Part shown: positions 5,868 to 6,773 of the stretch, one piece after another
Numbering within the stretch: position 1 is the stretch's first letter
Layout: each line of letters begins with the position of its first letter
NCBI GenBank assembly: GCA_012719555.1
Contig: JAAYAE010000321.1
Location: forward strand, 1 to 6,773
Direction: 5' to 3'
Length of the DNA stretch: 6,773 bases
DNA from: Acholeplasmataceae bacterium
Lineage (GTDB): Bacteria > Bacillota > Negativicutes > Acidaminococcales > Acidaminococcaceae
The notes under the pieces: model-generated
Told to the model about the DNA's origin: nothing
What the model saw: the letters and a program-made list of their open reading frames with translations, nothing else
Database searches by the model: none
Translations under genes and position numbers: made by a program

Positions 5868-5876
5868 TGTTGATAA
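5868..5876 (-). promoter_or_regulatory. DnaA box 3, TTATCAACA on the minus strand
   Basis: One mismatch to TTATCCACA at base 6. It is oriented head-to-head with box 2 and repeated as box 4 exactly 31 bases away. Confidence 0.7.
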
Positions 5877-5898
5877 CTTCAAATTGTACTTTTGTAAT

Positions 5899-5907
5899 TG
5901 TTGATAA
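5899..5907 (-). promoter_or_regulatory. DnaA box 4, TTATCAACA on the minus strand
   Basis: Identical to box 3 and embedded in the same 14-base repeat, 31 bases away, so on the same face of the helix. Confidence 0.7.
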
Positions 5908-5958
5908 CTAGTGTCACAGCTGATATAAACTAGAAATTCGGTATTTTTGTCCACTAAG

Positions 5959-5967
5959 TTATGCACA
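5959..5967 (+). promoter_or_regulatory. DnaA box 5, TTATGCACA
   Basis: Full match to TTATNCACA within the 13-base sequence AGTTATGCACAGC, which recurs 19 bases downstream as box 6. Confidence 0.85.
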
Positions 5968-5977
5968 GCAAAAACAG

Positions 5978-5986
5978 TTATGCACA
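5978..5986 (+). promoter_or_regulatory. DnaA box 6, TTATGCACA
   Basis: Full match to TTATNCACA and the box closest to dnaA, about 58 bases before the -10 element at 6044. It is a candidate for DnaA autoregulation of its own promoter. Confidence 0.85.
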
Positions 5987-6019
5987 GCTTTAGCTATTGA
6001 AAAAAGGCTGGCATTTTTT

Positions 6020-6049
6020 TTAGCTTTTTGCAAGTAAATGATGTATAAT
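6020..6049 (+). promoter_or_regulatory. Probable proximal dnaA promoter
   Basis: A perfect TATAAT at 6044-6049 lies 34 bases before the dnaA start. The -35 is poor: TTAGCT at 6020-6025 with an 18-base spacer matches three of six bases, which is common for promoters that are activated or repressed. Expected start is near 6056, giving a leader of about 27 bases that contains the AAAGGA ribosome site. Nearby DnaA boxes 5 and 6 are well placed for autoregulation. Confidence 0.55.
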
Positions 6050-6082
6050 GAAAGCCAGTAATAATTTTACAAAGGACGGTTT

Positions 6083-6773
6083 ATGATGAATAATGCGAAC
6101 ATTTCCGATATATGGGAAAGCTTGCTCAACTATGTAGAATCCTGCACGGAAGATCCGGGATATGCTCGTTGGGTAAAAGAGGCCATGCCACAAAGTATAA
6201 CAGGCAATGTCTTTGAAATTGTAGTAGAAAAACAATTTATCAAAGATTGGATTGATAACAAATACAAAACAAATATGGAAAAAATACTTAGTTCTTTGTG
6301 TGGTAGAGAAATGAAGTTATTAATAACAAACTTAAACACAAAAGACGAAGAAGACCGTAATAATATCATGGATAGACCTATTGCTCCTATGATTTCTACA
6401 GGGGAAAAGCCCGTTAGTAATATACTACAGACAAAAAGCACATTGCAAGATAACCTTATAGGAAAATATGTATTTGAAAATTTTGTTATAGGAAATTCTA
6501 ATCGCTTTGCCCACGCAGCCGCTTTAGCTGTTGCAGAATCTCCTGCTAAGGTATATAATCCCTTATTTTTATATAGCGATGCAGGTTTAGGAAAAACACA
6601 TTTAATGCACGCAATTGGTAATCGTATTAAACAAAACCATCCGGAAATGAAAATACTCTACATTTCCAGTGAAACCTTTACTAATGAAATGATAAATTGC
6701 ATTCAAAAAAATGCAATGGAAAATTTTCGCAATAAATATCGCAACATAGATGTGCTTTTAATAGATGATATTC
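6083..6773 (+). CDS. dnaA: Chromosomal replication initiator protein DnaA, N-terminal half (cut by window edge)
   Basis: DnaA is the AAA+ ATPase that binds DnaA boxes, opens the origin and recruits the replicative helicase. The first 230 codons are present. Domain I (about 1-80) carries the usual WxxLLxYVE and KDWIDNKY blocks; a poorly conserved linker (about 82-123) is domain II. The AAA+ domain starts near KYVFENFVIGNSNRFAHAAALAVAE (128 onward) and includes AKVYNPLFLY before Walker A (165-172), SSETFTNEMIN (195-205), FRNKYRNIDVLLIDDI (215-230) and Walker B with Asp228-Asp229. Walker A reads SDAGLGKT, losing the usual first two glycines while keeping GLGKT. The DNA-binding domain IV is beyond the edge. 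Two consecutive ATG codons (6083 and 6086) are both possible starts; AAAGGA (6071-6076) favours the first by spacing of six bases. An in-frame stop at 6062 rules out a longer protein. Confidence 0.98.
   Translation, partial: MMNNANISDIWESLLNYVESCTEDPGYARWVKEAMPQSITGNVFEIVVEKQFIKDWIDNKYKTNMEKILSSLCGREMKLLITNLNTKDEEDRNNIMDRPIAPMISTGEKPVSNILQTKSTLQDNLIGKYVFENFVIGNSNRFAHAAALAVAESPAKVYNPLFLYSDAGLGKTHLMHAIGNRIKQNHPEMKILYISSETFTNEMINCIQKNAMENFRNKYRNIDVLLIDDI

Larger units (their letters stand above)
5865..5909. repeat. Direct repeat of AATTGTTGATAACT, 31-bp period
   Basis: The 14-base sequence occurs at 5865-5878 and 5896-5909. Each copy contains a TTATCAACA box on the minus strand. The 31-bp spacing is close to three helical turns. 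Confidence 0.9.
5957..5988. repeat. Direct repeat of AGTTATGCACAGC, 19-bp period
   Basis: The 13-base sequence occurs at 5957-5969 and 5976-5988 and carries DnaA boxes 5 and 6. The core AGTTATGCACA is also present at 5855-5865, so the identity extends beyond the nine-base box. Confidence 0.9.
5628..6082. other. Origin region (oriC-type) between rpmH and dnaA
   Basis: This 455-bp stretch contains no protein gene. From left to right it holds the rpmH leader and promoter, a long A/T-rich segment (about 5724-5810), a cluster of DnaA-box-like sites (5820-5986), a T-rich segment (6013-6029) and the dnaA promoter area. Clustered DnaA boxes beside dnaA, with genes pointing outward on both sides, are the hallmark of a bacterial replication origin. 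In many Bacillota the origin is bipartite and the melting site lies between dnaA and dnaN. That second half would be beyond the right edge, so it cannot be said from this window where unwinding occurs. Confidence 0.9.

Noticed and set aside
5947..5955. TTGTCCACT as another DnaA box
   Set aside because: It differs at positions 3 and 9; too weak to call beside three good sites.
6020..6441. Two minus-strand frames over the dnaA promoter and 5' end
   Set aside because: They overlap each other in different frames and are opposite conserved DnaA domain I; no ribosome site or family resemblance.
1..6773. CRISPR array, insertion sequence, tRNA, rRNA or a novel defence-type cassette
   Set aside because: Nearly all sequence is accounted for by conserved housekeeping genes and the origin. 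No spaced repeat series, transposase, or cloverleaf was seen.

Overview
This window is the chromosomal replication origin neighbourhood of a low-GC bacterium, almost certainly a member of the Bacillota (Firmicutes). The gene order rsmG-mnmG-mnmE-jag-yidC-yidD-rnpA-rpmH, then a DnaA-box-rich spacer, then divergent dnaA, is the classic conserved block of that phylum. The 44-residue L34, the jag gene, the short YidC and the strong Shine-Dalgarno sites all agree. The protein sequences feel closer to Negativicutes or Clostridia than to Bacilli, but that is an impression from memory and not a demonstrated placement.

Left arm, minus strand, transcribed right to left away from the origin. A consensus promoter (TTGACA, 17 bp, TATAAT; 5695-5723) drives rpmH (ribosomal protein L34). 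A hairpin with a weak U-run separates rpmH from rnpA (RNase P protein). yidD and yidC (membrane insertion) and jag/khpB (RNA-binding KH-R3H protein) follow with short gaps. A strong intrinsic terminator (3340-3383) lies after jag. Beyond it is a second unit, mnmE-mnmG-rsmG: MnmE and MnmG together make the 5-(carboxymethyl)aminomethyl group on wobble U34 of tRNA, and RsmG methylates 16S rRNA. Only the first ten codons of rsmG are in the window; they overlap the mnmG stop.

Origin region, 5628-6082 (455 bp without protein genes). It holds six DnaA-box-like sites between 5820 and 5986. Three are TTATGCACA, two are TTATCAACA on the other strand, and one is a weaker TTGTGCACA. A nearly pure A/T stretch lies on the rpmH side (5778-5810), and promoter-like -10 elements point toward dnaA.

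Right arm, plus strand: the first 230 codons of dnaA, covering domain I, a linker and the AAA+ domain through Walker B. All genes run away from the origin, so all are co-directional with replication.

I see no mobile element, CRISPR array, tRNA, rRNA or unfamiliar gene cassette, and no undescribed multi-gene system. The most unusual observations are the DnaA Walker A motif, which reads SDAGLGKT where GGxGLGKT is usual, and the layout of the origin: a head-to-head box pair, a 31-bp spaced repeat, and a TAG-triplet run inside the rpmH promoter spacer.
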